DNA from: Gigaspora margarita
Lineage: Eukaryota; Glomeromycota; Glomeromycetes; Diversisporales; Gigasporaceae
Direction of reading: 5' to 3'
Length of the DNA: 64,000 nucleotides
Assembly (NCBI GenBank): GCA_009809945.1
Contig: WTPW01000854.1
Location: 109,445-173,444, forward strand
Shown: in pieces, positions 10,471 through 22,365 of the stretch
Layout of the letters: every line of letters starts with the position of its first letter
Numbering within the stretch: the first letter of the stretch is position 1
Program-made: the position numbers and the translations under genes
Notes under the pieces: generated by a model
Databases searched by the model: none
What the model was told of the DNA's origin: nothing
Seen by the model: the letters and a program-made list of their open reading frames with translations, nothing else

Positions 10471-11523
10471 CAGGCCCAGGACATGTCCCTTTCATTGTTA
10501 TCTATAATTAAAAATTTTAAAAAAACATATGAATTTACTATATAACTTTGAGCTAAGATTCTTTTAAATGTTACTTATTAACTTTAAATTAAATTTTTCG
10601 GATATATAGAACAAAGGAAGAAGAAAAAATTGAGCTTAGAAATTGAATTAAAATTTTGTCAATTTTGCACAAAACGAAAATGTAACTTGGCCAAAATCAA
10701 ATATTTTCCAATTTTAAGATGATGGTTACATGTAAAATCATGCTCTGAACAACTTTACTTAGTCGAAGAAAGTAGGTAACCTTGTAAGAAAAATGGGTTG
10801 TCTATGTGCTAAAGTTAAAATTTATCGTATTTCATAATACAACTTTTTTTCTTATTAGGTAACCTACTTTGGGCTCTTAAGCAAAGTTGTTTGGCATGTA
10901 ATTTTACATTACATTTGAAATTGAATCGCTTTTTTCGGCCTTTTACTAAGTGAAAAATGGGTTTAAAGTTGGAAAAAAATTTTTTTTTTTAGAAAAATTT
11001 TTTTTTCCAACTTTAAACCCGTTTTTCACTTAGTAAAAGGCTGAAAACGCGATTCAATTTCGAATGTAATGTAAAATTACATGCCGAACAACTTTGCTTA
11101 AGAGCCCAAAGTAGGTTACCTAATAAGAAAAAAAGTTGTATTATGAAATACAATAAATTTTAAATTTAGCACATAGACAACCCATTTTTCTTACAAGGTA
11201 ATCTACTTTCTTCGACTAAGTAAAGTTGTTCAGAGCATGATTTTACATGTATCCATCATCTTAAAATTGGAAAATATTTGATTTTGGCCAAGTTACATTT
11301 TCGTTTTGTGCAAAATTGACAAAATTTTAATTTAATTTTTAAGCTCAATTTTTTCTTCTTCTCTTGTTCTAACTTATATACCCGAAAAATTTAATTTAAA
11401 GTTAATAAGTAACATTTAAAAGAATCTTAGCTCAAAGTTATATAGTAAATTCATATGTTTTTTTAAAAATTTTAATTATAGACAACATTTTGAACTCCTG
11501 TAAAGGGACATGTCCTGGGCTTG
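10471..11523. mobile_element. 1.05-kb near-perfect palindrome, same end family, nested
   Basis: Two arms of about 500 bp meet at about 10975-11000 in A/T tracts. Ends CAGGCCCAGGACATGTCCC and CAAGCCCAGGACATGTCCC are inverted. TTAG (10467-10470 and 11524-11527) flanks it. The opposite arm of the host element keeps the uninterrupted site near 12540-12548, which supports insertion with a 4-bp duplication. Confidence 0.8.
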
Positions 11524-11679
11524 TTAGTATTTAATAATATTTAATTTAAAGTTTTAGTTCTTAACTCCAAGTAATTCAGATCAATTCTTTACTAAGTTCT
11601 TTAAGTCAAATGACTGACACACCTCAAGCAATAATATGATTGGCTAAAGTAATTTTCTAAAAATATAAAAGATACTATT

Positions 11680-12396
11680 AAGTAAAGGCTTCTTGTGTTC
11701 TAATTGAAAGTTAAAGAGGAAGTTCTTCTGATTCTAATGGTAGTTAAATCATCAAAATCGGCCCAGTGGATCCCAAGATTCTTGGGATCAAAGAAGAGAA
11801 CATAAGAATCGGCAAATTCACTGTTACACAAACTATTCATTTTTCTTTAAATACGTTTTGAAAAGTTTTTTTAATATAGTGAAAAATTTTACTAAGAAAA
11901 TAATAAATCTCGTCTTAAGAAACTAGCATTTTTTTGAGCCAAAGAACAAGTTTACTTAATAACACAAAGTCAATTGTGTTAATAAATCTCTGCGCAAATC
12001 ACGATTTTTCGTTGACGGTTTTTTTCTAACTTTGGATTTGTTTCTCTTTACATACGTTTTGAAAAGTCTTTTTATCGTAGTGAAGAATTTTACTAAGAAA
12101 ATAATAAAATACGTCTTAAGAAACTAGCATTTTTTTGAGCCAAAGAACAACTTTACTTAAGAGCCCAAAGTCGATTCTAATAATAAAATTTTGCGCAAAT
12201 CACGATTTTTCATTTGACGACGTTTTCCTATAATGCTTTGTGTAACAGTGAATTTGCCGATTCTTATGTTCTCTTCTTTGATCCCAAGTATCTTGGGATC
12301 CACTGGGCCGATTTTGATTATTTAACTACCATTAGAATCAGAAAAGTGAGCTCTACAACTTTTAACTAGAGCAAAAGAAAGTTTACTTATTAATTT
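11680..12396. mobile_element. Third inverted-repeat unit with an internal duplication
   Basis: Arms of about 150 bp (around 11680-11832 and 12235-12396) share CCCAGTGGATCCCAAGA and the GAATCGGCAAATTCACTG stretch. The centre contains two diverged direct copies of a block of about 170-180 bp (starting near 11838 and 12041). A related copy lies at about 39340-39910. Confidence 0.7.
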
Positions 12397-12418
12397 TTAG
12401 GGTTAGGGTTAGGGTTAA
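12397..12418 (+). repeat. Interstitial telomere-like TTAGGG block
   Basis: Three tandem TTAGGG-type units lie beside the end of the inverted-repeat unit. Other short blocks are near 10246, 37233-37266 and 37325-37345, all inside transposons. None marks a chromosome end. Confidence 0.6.
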
Positions 12419-12718
12419 AGTTAATAGTTATAACTTTATAGAGGTTGTAAAGATAAAAAATACATCAACTTGAAAAGAAAGATTATCTTTGAATTACTTG
12501 AAGTTAAGAACTAAAACTTTAAATTAAAGATTATTAAATACTAAAGAATATATATTTAAAATTTAAAGAAAGGTATATATATATATATTTTTAAATAAAT
12601 TTAATTTAAATAATTTTTTTGCATAAATTTATATATAAAATTAGGTGTGTCAACTCATTTGATTTATAAGTAACAGCATTTGAAACCCCTGTAAAAGGGC
12701 ATGTCCTGTGACTGATAT

Positions 12719-14026
12719 GATCACAAAGTTTAATAAAAATTTATTATATTCGAGGGTTCAATTTAAGACTAAAAAAATCTAAAGATACAAGAAGAGTGAA
12801 TAGTTTGAGTTTATATACATGCCAATTACTTAGAATCTCTAATACATTCATCAGCTCAATTGCCTTCTGATATTACTAATCTTTAATTCCTTCAACACCA
12901 ATAAAACTTCCCCTCGCTTTACTACCTGCATTAAGACACTATACCTGAAGCATTAATTTTAAATCTGCTTTACTAACACTTCACAGATTCTCAATAATAT
13001 GTGAAAGCTTGATTGTTTAACAATGCTTAGAATTGTTCATGCATCGAACCAATTCATCATTATGCATCACATAATAATTTAGGTATAGTAATTAAATAGA
13101 TGTATCAGAAGACAAATAAGGAAAAATAAGAACTATAAATAGTAAGGGCCATGTCATTAATCACCTGATTATTTTTTATTAGAGGCCTACACCTCTCACC
13201 CCTTTTAAATATAAATTTGATCAGGTTCCTATATATAATTTCAATATTTTTTACCCCCCCTCCCCCCCCTAAAAAATTACCTGATTTTTGTCACTCCCCT
13301 AATAAGAAATAACTATATGTGGATATAACATAGGGTGTGTATAGGGAAACAAATTAAGAAAGAAATGAAAAATAAAATTAGCAACAAGGTGGACGATTAA
13401 AGAACATTCAGAAGTATAATCAATTAGTTATTAAGTAAGGAAAAATGATTATAAGGCAGGGATAAAATAATGAAATGATGCAATATTAAGGCACAGAATA
13501 TTATGATATCAACAACAGTTTCAATCTCTTTTTATAGAGATAATTCTTAGTTATTAATAATAATAGTGTATACAAATAAATTTTAAATTTGTTGGGTGTG
13601 TTATAAACTTTCTGACTATATGTATAATATGCATTATGCATTATCTTTGTAAGAAAAATTAAATTTTAAATTTCCTACAGGAACATGTTACTTTATATGG
13701 GCTCAAATTGTTATGATAGAAGCACATTTTTGTATAAAAAGTTGGTCTTCGCATAACATTGCTTTTATGAGACCTTTGCTTGATAAAACTTTTCAGCTTT
13801 GTTTTTAAGTCAAAATTGAAACTAAAATATCTTTTTATTATGCTAAATTCATTTCATTCTTTAAACTTCTGCAATTCAAATAAATCTTGAATTGAAGTCG
13901 AAATGCTCAAACCCTACATTAAATAAGCTAATTCAGGATCGTAGTGCACTTTTGGTATTCTCTTCATAAAGAAACTTCACAGAACTTTAAATCTATTATT
14001 TACCAATGAGTAGTTAGCTTAAGAGT
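12719..14026. other. AT-rich spacer with one weak MITE
   Basis: No gene recognised. A possible 150-bp inverted repeat is at about 13164-13315 (TTATTTTTTATTAGAGG against CCCCTAATAAGAAATAAC), with C-rich runs near 13252-13270. Confidence 0.4.
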
Positions 14027-14169
14027 AGGGTCTTTTTTTTTGTTACACAAACCAAAATTAGCAATTAGTATATTTTAATTGGTTAAAAACATGTAAACAA
14101 CCCCTATTTTAACCAATTAGGTTGCACTGATTGCTAATTTTGGTTTGTGTAACAATAAAAAAAGACCCT
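14027..14169. mobile_element. MITE, 143 bp
   Basis: Inverted ends AGGGTC...GACCCT, continuing through T/A runs into TGTTACACAAACCAAAATTA on both sides. The target duplication is unclear. Confidence 0.65.
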
Positions 14170-14206
14170 TAAATATTTCAAATTAATTGACAAACAATAA
14201 TTAATA

Positions 14207-14940
14207 CAATCTGACCTCTCTATAGTCACTCCTCATATAGTCACACCTCTATATAAGCACCCAATATTGTGCAACAGACTTAAATATAGTAAAAACCTCA
14301 TTATAATTACAAATCATCTATAATCACTATTATAAAAAATTTTGATTTTTTATTAATTTTATTAATTAATAATAAACCCTCATTATAATCACAAATTTTG
14401 ACTAAATATGGATTATAACATCTGATTGGCCAATATTCATATTCATGTTTATTAAAATTTTTTTATTAAAAATTCTTAAAGGTTTGACAGCAAATAACTA
14501 TTGATGCAGTGGTCTGATTTGGATGAAACAACTACCAAAATGTTTGTCTCGATGAGACAATTCTAGTGATCACATGCTCCTGTGATCATTAAGACTTTGT
14601 ATCACTTTGCATATTTAAGAATTGATTAAATTTAAATATTTAAGTAAAAATTCTTAATGATCTTAGTATTTTGTAACTAGATTTGAATGATTTTAGGCTC
14701 TTTAAAATTGCCATTGAATCAAACACTCTGATAGTTATTTTATCCAAATTGGGTCACTAGAACAAAAGTTATTTACTATCAAACATTTTAAATTTTTTAA
14801 TAGTATTTCAAATATGCGAAATATATTACTTATTGGCCTTTGGTCATGTGACCATTGCAAGTTATTTATTTATAGTCACATCTCTATATAATTGCCAAAA
14901 TAGGGCGCAACCAACTTGTGATTATTGAAAGGTCTGACTG
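14207..14940. mobile_element. pogo/Tigger-like non-autonomous element
   Basis: Ends CAATCTGACCTCTCTATAGT and AAAGGTCTGACTG are inverted, with TA on both sides (14205-14206, 14941-14942). Internal repeats of 'CCTCTATATA-TCAC' type continue inward. A separate inverted unit (about 14480-14800) sits inside. No transposase frame is seen. Confidence 0.72.
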
Positions 14941-14942
14941 TA

Positions 14943-15253
14943 CTTAGTATTTTTTATATTTTATTAATAGTATTATCTTGTCTAACTTGATCTTCTGCAA
15001 ACTAGTTTATAACTACTTTATCCTCCTATATAGTCATCTCCTATATAATTATATCATAGTAAAACCTCTTTATAATCATGCCAAAGTCTGCAACCACTTT
15101 ACTAATAAACTTATAAAAAAAACTTATAAGCACATCATAATAAAATCCTTAACACAATCACTAATTTGCATTATACAGACTGCATGATTATAAAGGAGAG
15201 CAATAGTAGTTTTTAGCAAAAAACTCCTGATAATTAACTATTGAACTATAGTG
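14943..15253. other. Degenerate Tigger-type end repeats
   Basis: Several diverged CTCCTATATAGTCA-type motifs but no definable element. The open frame at 14978-15187 lies in this repeat and is not considered a gene. Confidence 0.4.
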
Positions 15254-15371
15254 CAGTCAAACCCCTCTATAGTCACCTTCTCTATAGTTACAAAATTACT
15301 ATATTAGTAACACTTCTTTACAATTACAGCTTTTTGTATCCAAATAGTGTGATAATAGAGAGGTTATATTG
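15254..15371. mobile_element. Short pogo/Tigger-like MITE
   Basis: Ends CAGTCAAACCCCTCTATAGT and GAGAGGTTATATTG are inverted. TA follows on the right; the left flank is TG, so the duplication is imperfect. Confidence 0.55.
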
Positions 15372-17119
15372 TATATGAGCAGAAAGCTAAGATTTTATTA
15401 AAGACCAAATTTCTTTATACATGTTAGGTTAGTTGAAAAGTATGAGCTGACAATGACATTTTATTTTCTAATTGCTCAGGCTTTTTTCTTATACATATGT
15501 AATTTGCATACGAATGATATAATTAAAGATCAAAACCTAGCTTATATACTTAAATTAATTAGAAAATGCAGTTAGAAATTGCTTTTCAATTTAATAATGC
15601 TTTATTCTTTATTTCTTGAGAATAGAAATTATCAAGTACTTCATTTAATAGAATAAAAAGAATTTTTAATAATTAAATAAACCATAATAAAAGTTAAATA
15701 AGGTAAAGCAGGCCATCTTTTTTGTAGCTACTCTAATTCATCAATATCTAGACTATAAAGATCCATAACAGCAGTAAGATAATAGTATAATAAACTAGAG
15801 TGATAATATTTTTATTATTATTTGATAAAATTGATGTTGAATTTGTGAAATTTAGTAAAATCAATTTCACTAGGATATATAGGTTCCAAACTGGTTTAAA
15901 AATCTCTATTTGTAACCTGTTAGGTCAACTGTTTTTTTCAACTAAGTACCTGAAATTAAAACTGCCTATTTGATCAAAGTAGGTCATCTGGGTGACCAGA
16001 TATCCAAATATCTAAGCCATAGTACAGCATTCATAATTTACTTTTAGTATATGAATTAAATGAATCTCAATACTCAATAGCTTAGTTGATATAAAGAATT
16101 CAAACTTTATAGTATTTTATTGTTATTATATTCATGATATGCATTTCAATTTGATGCATAAGTTAGACCCTCTCTAATATAAACCAAATAGAGCTGCATC
16201 CAGTATTTAAAATTCAAATCAAAAGTTATATTCTCAAAAGAGCATAATTTAAATTTTTATTGTTCTCAAAAACTTTTTAGTGTTCATTATATATTAAATA
16301 TATTGAACATTAATTTTTAAAGAATGTTCTTATTTATATTAGCTTCAAACAATATTATAATATATTATTTATTAATTTACAACAAAATTAATTTAGATTA
16401 ATAAAATCAATAATATAATAGTTAATTCTATGATCAAGTTTGCACTATTCTTGGTATGCTAATTGAAAATTAAGCTTTTCTTACACTGCACTTACTTACT
16501 TGTAGTTTAACATATTGTGAATTAAAGTTATATCTAACTTTTAATAATAAAATAAGTAGATTATAAATAAATACTTATGCTCTGATAGTTTAATAAAATA
16601 ATTTTTAATAAAGAATTCTATTGTTAATAGAATAATTGCTTATTTGAAAATAAATTCTATACTTACAATTCACATACTAAGTTCATGCTTATTTAATAAT
16701 TTTTTAAACTTTGTATATGACTCTTTGCATTTTTTCAATATAATACAATGTATTATACAATTTAATTTCTAATAATTTTGTTAAAACTTCAAGTGCTTTT
16801 TATATTTGCTTATAGTAAAACAAACCTTTCTATAATATTTTATTAATGCTACTATTGGTTAATGCAATAAATTAGAATCCAATTACTTTGTTATTTAACT
16901 ATTTAAACTTTGTACTAACAAATACTTAGTATCTTTTTTACTTGCTTAGTATTAGCATATCATTTGATCCAAATCATCTATATATAAGACTATACAACAA
17001 TAATACTCTCAATATAAAAAACACACTATATGGCTAATGAATGTTTTATTTTAAAATCTTAAAGGCTATTTTCTTAAATATTTATTTGTTACCATATTGT
17101 ACAGCTTTAAACATATGTG
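15372..17119. other. AT-rich spacer, nothing recognised
   Basis: No coding pattern or clear transposon boundary. An AGCTGCAT-containing stretch near 16190 has a weak inverted counterpart near 18755. Confidence 0.45.
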
Positions 17120-17127
17120 CTATACAT

Positions 17128-17307
17128 AGGACCCCGAAATATACATAAATAGGCCAGGTTAATTATAGAATTACTAAAAAAGGAAAGATCTGCAGAAAAA
17201 TCTTCAAAAATAAGCAAAAAATTACTATAAATAGAAAAGAACTGCATAAAAAACCTCAAAAATAAGCAAACTCATACCTGATCTATCTATGTATATTTCG
17301 GGGTCCT
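17128..17307. mobile_element. 180-bp hAT-like MITE with AGGACCCC ends
   Basis: Inverted ends AGGACCCCGAAATATACATA and TATGTATATTTCGGGGTCCT. Perfect 8-bp duplications CTATACAT are at 17120-17127 and 17308-17315. The same family is at 35426-35599. Confidence 0.85.
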
Positions 17308-17925
17308 CTATACATAGTATATACATATATACAGCATTTGTCATGATCAAATTATATTATTAAATTGATAAACATTTTATATAATTTTTTTTTTTTAAGT
17401 TAAGGTGCTCACTTTGGGAATAAGAGTTTTATTCAAGATATGTAAGATCATGGGTTTCCAACATGGAGGTTACCTGAAATAGTACATTAACGAGAGTACA
17501 ACTAGCTACATCTGCAACTTTTGGTTGTCTATTTAAGTAGCTACCCTAAGGTTCTACCCTAGCTGCCAAACCTGCAACCCGCATACTGGTCATTGCCTAT
17601 TTAAACCCTCTGATCATTGCTATCTGCCAATCCTTCTTGTATCACTGGAACAAGATCCAGATTCTTTTCTACCTCCCTTAGGACTAATTTATCCCAGTGA
17701 GAGACCTGGTAGAGTAGCTTCTGTTCCACTTAGGTATCACCTACACTTCAGTAACTTACGCTACAGCTTTATCTATATACTTGCAGTTAGGGCTAACCAT
17801 TAAACTGCTACCATTACCTACTTTTGCCCTTGCAGAGTTCACCAAGCCCCAGTCACTATGTACACATTCCTCTTCTGGCTTTCCTGATCTGTTTTCTGCC
17901 TGCTCCAAATTTGCAGACCCAGAAG

Positions 17926-18066
17926 CAGGGTTGGCAATGGAGCTCAATAGAGCCCAATGGAGCTATGAATAGAGCCAATAGAGCTCTGAATAGAGCCAAT
18001 GGATACTAGTTTTTTGAGCTTCATTTGTGCAACTATTGAGCTCCATTGGCTCTATTGCCAACCTTG
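17926..18066. mobile_element. hAT-like MITE inserted in the retroposon
   Basis: Ends CAGGGTTGGCAATGGAGCTC and the inverted CAAGGTTGGCAATAG. Flanks CCCAGAAG (17918-17925) and CTCGGAAG (18067-18074) match at six of eight positions. The interior repeats an AGAGCCAAT(A/G)GAGCT motif. Confidence 0.7.
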
Positions 18067-18478
18067 CTCGGAAGGGTCAGTCAGCCCAGCTTTAAAAACT
18101 GAATGGACTCTCTCTCCTTAGTACATAATACCATAACACATGTCCTTTTTCTCTGGTGTGACTCCGGCAGCCTGGTTAGTAGGTTCTCCAACCCTCTTGT
18201 CATAGGCGTACTGGCTGGCCCATACACACCATCTGATTCCTTTTCTGTATTACTGTTGAAAGCCCAGCTACTCTCTGCTCAGGACTTGCCAAGGGTTTCC
18301 AATCTTCAAGTTCTCTTGGTATTACACAATTCCAATAATCTGCATAACAGATCTAGAATCTTCCACCTCAATGGAATACACCGAGGGGTAGTGCAACCTG
18401 AGTTACAGGCCTTATTATAATCCAACTTGTCGATAAAGATCAGTTACTGTAATACAGATATAATTTTCAAAAATCGTC

Positions 18479-18564
18479 TCCAGTGGGATTCGAACCCTGT
18501 ATCTAAGTTACAAATTCCTTGGGGATGACAACTTTCCAACTTCACTATGTTACCACACCCCCAT
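18479..18564 (-). promoter_or_regulatory. tRNA-like internal pol III promoter of the retroposon
   Basis: A-box-like and B-box motifs spaced about 45 bp apart within about 85 bp of the 5' end. The B box GGTTCGAATCC matches the consensus exactly. No complete cloverleaf is evident, so this is not called a tRNA gene. Confidence 0.6.
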
Positions 18565-18578
18565 ATTTTATATAATTT

Positions 18579-20117
18579 ATTGTTTGCATTAGTAAATCTA
18601 GAACATAAAAATTTTATAAATGTTCTTTTTGAGAACATTTAAAGAGGATAAAATGTTCTCAAATAAGATAACCTTTTTTAAATATTAATATTCTTTAAAA
18701 AACTCAAATGTTCATTAAGAACCATGAGAACATTGAATTTTAAACTAGCTGCATTATAGACAAACACATCGAGAGTCAAATTTTTTGATATATAGATTAC
18801 TCTATAGGTTATTATATCACAATAGCATTAAAATTATATGCTACTTTAGAAAATTAATAATCTGTAGTACTTTTGTATATGAACTTCTATTTCTAATCAG
18901 GTCTTTTATTTTAAAAATAACAATATACATAAATCTATCCACAAATAAATAGGTGATCTATTTATTAACAGGTGACCTATTTATTAATAGATGACCTATA
19001 TATCATATTAAACTAGTTTGTTAAAATCATGGCCCAGTTAATAAATTTTTTAGGTTGAAAAATTAGGTACATAGTTTTCTGGGTTTGAGATTGGAACTCT
19101 ACTAGTATCTCTAGTTGGTAGTTTATTAGTAACTTCATAAACTATTAGTATTTCTTGATAGTTCTAGATCTGTTATATTTCTATTATTTTGTAAAATATT
19201 ACTACTATAAGTTATTATAAATAAAATCTATTTTATAATTGGGCAAATTGTAAGATATATTATAACTTAGCAAAATATTATATAATATTCTAAAAGATTT
19301 GGTTAAAAATAACAAATATTTTCTCTATGTTAACTTATATATTTAAAGTTTGCTATTTAACTAAGCAAATAAATATATTGTACCAAACTCTTCTTTGCCA
19401 ATAATTTTGATATTTCTTAGTCTGTCAAATAAAATCTATTTAATTACCAATTCAGATAAGATCAGCATAGTGATGCTACTGAAATTAATTTTTGAAAAGG
19501 CCTATTTCGTCTTTATTAGAGAAAATTAAAAATTTTTATAAGGAAGAGCAAATAAAATTTATATAGATATGTTTCTTATAATTCATCTACTCAAAAAAAG
19601 TATCAAATAATTTTGTCTTTTAAGTAAAATAGATCAAAAACAATTTTGTCTTCAAATTTTAGTTTCAGGTTTTAGAACCTGAAATAATTTCGTTCTCATG
19701 TATAGATTAGCACTATAATATATTATTACTATATTTGAAATTGGAAATAAACAAATAGAAATCATTAAAGCAGAGTACAATCATATGATATTTTGCCAAT
19801 TAGCTGGTTTGGTTTAATCAACTCAGATTAGCCCAACAAAAAAAAAAAAAAAAAGTGAAAAAAAACAAAAAAAAAATACAAGAAACAAGTGTTTAAACTT
19901 ATCTTGGGTATTAACAAAAAATATTAGGAAGGTAATTTTACTATCATATTTGCACTTACTCTAACCTCTAACTGACCCTTACCCTAATTTTAATTAAAAA
20001 GTTAAAATTATATAACTGCACCTTCTTTTAATAATCCTAACAAATAAGTAAACAATATATTATCAAATCTGATGATGACTTTATGAAAAGTTTTTTTTAT
20101 ATTAAATAAAGGGTGTT
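18579..20117. other. AT-rich spacer with a short tandem repeat
   Basis: No gene recognised. About three diverged units of roughly 20 bp (GGTGACCTATTTATTAA type) lie at 18950-19015. A-rich tracts are at 19838-19880. Confidence 0.45.
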
Positions 20118-20122
20118 ATTTT

Positions 20123-20326
20123 ATGGAGACATGTCTCTATGGAGACCCTTTATGAATATCCAATCAAAATTAAGCATGTGACTAGATAATATGTTGCTTA
20201 TTATTGGCCAATTAAAATTTCCTACAAACTTTCTAACTTTTATAATACAAAAACACAAATGAAAATTTCCTAACCCTAAATATGATTGGCTGTTATATGT
20301 AGGGTCGCCATGGAGACATGTCTCCA
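20123..20326. mobile_element. MITE with TGGAGACATGTCTC ends
   Basis: Inverted ends TGGAGACATGTCTC and GAGACATGTCTCCA extend into AGACCC/GGGTC. No convincing target duplication. The minus-strand open frame 20121-20333 is an artefact of this element. Confidence 0.6.
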
Positions 20327-20339
20327 CATACAATTTTCT

Positions 20340-21199
20340 TTAAATAAATATTATTTGGCTTTAAGTAAAGTTGTAAACAGGTTTTTATACTTCTACTAGT
20401 AAAAAATTATTAAAATTGGAGCAGTAGATAAGAAAATATAAGTAAAAATATCTTTAAATTTCTTTAAATTATATAAAAATTTATATATACAGGCTAATTC
20501 AGATTTTGTACTACATTGTTTATATATTTGTTTTGGTCCAATTTCAAATATAGAAATAATACTAATCTTATCTAGATTGGCAATTAATTACTTTCTTGTA
20601 TTCTGAGCCTTAAGTTGATACAATTATTAAGGGTTTTACTGTCCATTTTTTTTGGGGCTACTAGCAAAGAGCTATAAATAATATTAGACTGAATAAGTAT
20701 TATATTATTGCATTATATAAAATTAATATAAATATTAATTAATTATATTAATTAAGTACTGTTTCAAATCCTATTTGAAAGATACTAATTAATAGCAAGG
20801 TTTAAATAATACTCTTGTAATAAATGAGTAACACAGGTCCAACTATAAAATTCTGTAACATATCAGAAGAATAATAAATTATATAAATTATATAAATATG
20901 TTATAGAAACTGTTTGATATATATTATATAATAGCTAGCTGATATTTGACACATATCTGCAGCCTATTAGCCTGGCACATCTTAGCAAATTTCTGCAACT
21001 TATATATGAAATTTCTACAAATATTAACTAGCAAATATTTTAGTAATATTTACAATATCTACTTGATATTGACAATATAGTTCGAATTATAAACTTTATT
21101 AATTTTATTTTAATAAAAAATAAATTTATTATAGATTCAAAATTGTTACATTTAGCAAATAATATAATTTTATAGCAAATATATTCAAATTATTACTAA
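20340..21199. other. AT-rich spacer, nothing recognised
   Basis: Low-complexity TATA-type sequence without coding signal or clear repeat ends. Confidence 0.45.
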
Positions 21200-21699
21200 G
21201 GGAGCATCAATAAATAATGTTATATTTGGGGGTCCCACAAAATATACAATTTTTTTTAATAGTGAGGGGTCAAAAAAATATAATATAATTTTTTGGAGAA
21301 TTCTAATATACACCACAGGTCACAGGTAATTATCACCTGTAGTACAATAGCCAATCAAAATTTAGGATTAGGTGTAACATATAAATCAATTTTTGTATAA
21401 CAAAAACAAACAAAAACAAAGAATTTTTTAAAAATTGCTTCTAACCAAGAAATTTGTTTATGAACCTACTTTTTTTTATGCAAAAAAAAAATTCCTTGCA
21501 AAATTTTACTATATATAAGGCATCTTTCTAATTCCTAATCCTTACCCTAACCCTAACATTAAAGAGGTTAGTTTTTGTTTTGATAAAAATGATTTATTTT
21601 TATTTATGCATTGTAGATCACAGGTGATAAGTGAACATTATATTATTTCTAATTTTTTTATAAAAATTTGTCTAAACTTGATCCAGAGGTCTAAATTGG

Positions 21700-21757
21700 A
21701 TGATTTTGGTACCATTCGAATCGTCTCGAGGAGAGGATTCGAATGGTACCAAAATCA
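21700..21757. repeat. Perfect-type hairpin, first of a tandem pair
   Basis: Arms of about 27 bp around GGTACCATTCGAAT with a CGAG loop. The second, diverged hairpin lies at 21882-21940. The hairpin-bearing unit repeats with a period of about 183 bp. Confidence 0.65.
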
Positions 21758-21881
21758 TTTGATTTGGATTACTGGATTACGTTTTATTAACGAAATACTA
21801 TTGGTTATTATATTTTCTTATAAAATTACTATAAAATCAATGGTTTTTTGTAAATAGCTCTTGATTCGTGGTCCAAATGAA

Positions 21882-21940
21882 ATGATTTTGTTACCATTGG
21901 ATTCGTCTCATAGAGACGAATCGAATGGTACCAAAATCAT
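21882..21940. repeat. Second hairpin of the tandem pair
   Basis: Arms contain GATTTTGTTACCATTGGATT and its near complement, with a short ATA loop. It is closely related to 21700-21757. Confidence 0.65.
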
Positions 21941-22365
21941 CCAAATTGGATTATTGGGTCATAATATATCCAAGTTTTTGTAAAATTATATATATAAACA
22001 TATAGATTTTTAAAATTTTTTTATATAGTTTGGGGGTCAAGAGCTACTATGTAGGGGTACATAACATTATTTATGGATGCCCCCTAACTATTCAACCAAA
22101 TAAACTAACTTTCATTGCAAGCTCCAATCAATTACACAATATATATAGTACCACTATAGCTAAAAATGTAATTCTATATAAAAAAAATAATGAAAAGAAA
22201 ATCTGAAACCCATCTAGAAAAGAAGAGTAGTAGTTAAATATGTACACAAAATTAAAATCAATTAAAATATATAGTAGCCACAAAACCCAAAACATAATGC
22301 TATATGAAAAAATAACAAAGAGAAAATTCAAAACCCATCTAGAAAAAAAAGAGTAATTAATAAAC

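Larger units (their letters stand above)
9974..12714. mobile_element. Large foldback element with GGACATGTCC-type ends, carrying nested insertions
   Basis: Outer arms at about 9974-10132 and 12544-12714 are inverted copies (TTATAAATCAAATGAGTTGA block, then AT-rich sequence). A further arm pair is 11528-11590 with 12485-12543. The ends carry AGTTATAGGACATG and AGTCACAGGACATG. ATAT borders both sides (9970-9973 and 12715-12718) but may belong to the repeat. A solo end of this family lies at 31113-31160. No transposase is visible. Confidence 0.75.
17388..18564 (-). mobile_element. Long tRNA-headed SINE-like retroposon with poly(A) and 14-bp target duplication
   Basis: Read on the minus strand it starts at about 18564 and ends in poly(A) (poly(T) at 17385-17396 on the plus strand). 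The 14-bp duplication ATTTTATATAATTT is at 17374-17387 and 18565-18578. The head has a pol III-like A box (TGGTAACATAGTGAAG, 18555-18540) and a consensus B box (GGTTCGAATCC, 18496-18486). The body is about 1 kb, higher in GC, with stops in all frames. The 3' part is shared with the copy at 8832-9341. At nearly 1.2 kb it is unusually long for a tRNA-derived SINE. A hAT-like MITE interrupts it. Confidence 0.78.
21200..22084. mobile_element. PIF/Harbinger-like element with nested MITE and twin hairpins
   Basis: Inverted ends GGGAGCATCAATAAATAATG and CATTATTTATGGATGCCCCC, flanked by TAA on each side (21197-21199, 22085-22087). A three-base TWA duplication is typical of PIF/Harbinger. An inner unit (about 21298-21640) belongs to the 'ATAYACYACAGGTGATTATC' family also seen at 23325-24725 and 38727-40045. 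Confidence 0.72.

Noticed and set aside
18103..18420. Plus-strand 105-codon ORF
   Set aside because: Lies antisense within the tRNA-headed retroposon and matches no protein family.
18479..18564. Functional tRNA gene
   Set aside because: A and B boxes are present but no paired acceptor stem or full cloverleaf; the segment is the head of a retroposon with target duplications.
16160..18780. 2.6-kb element with AGCTGCAT-type inverted ends
   Set aside because: The match is only about 20-30 bp and imperfect; the boundaries and target duplication are not convincing.
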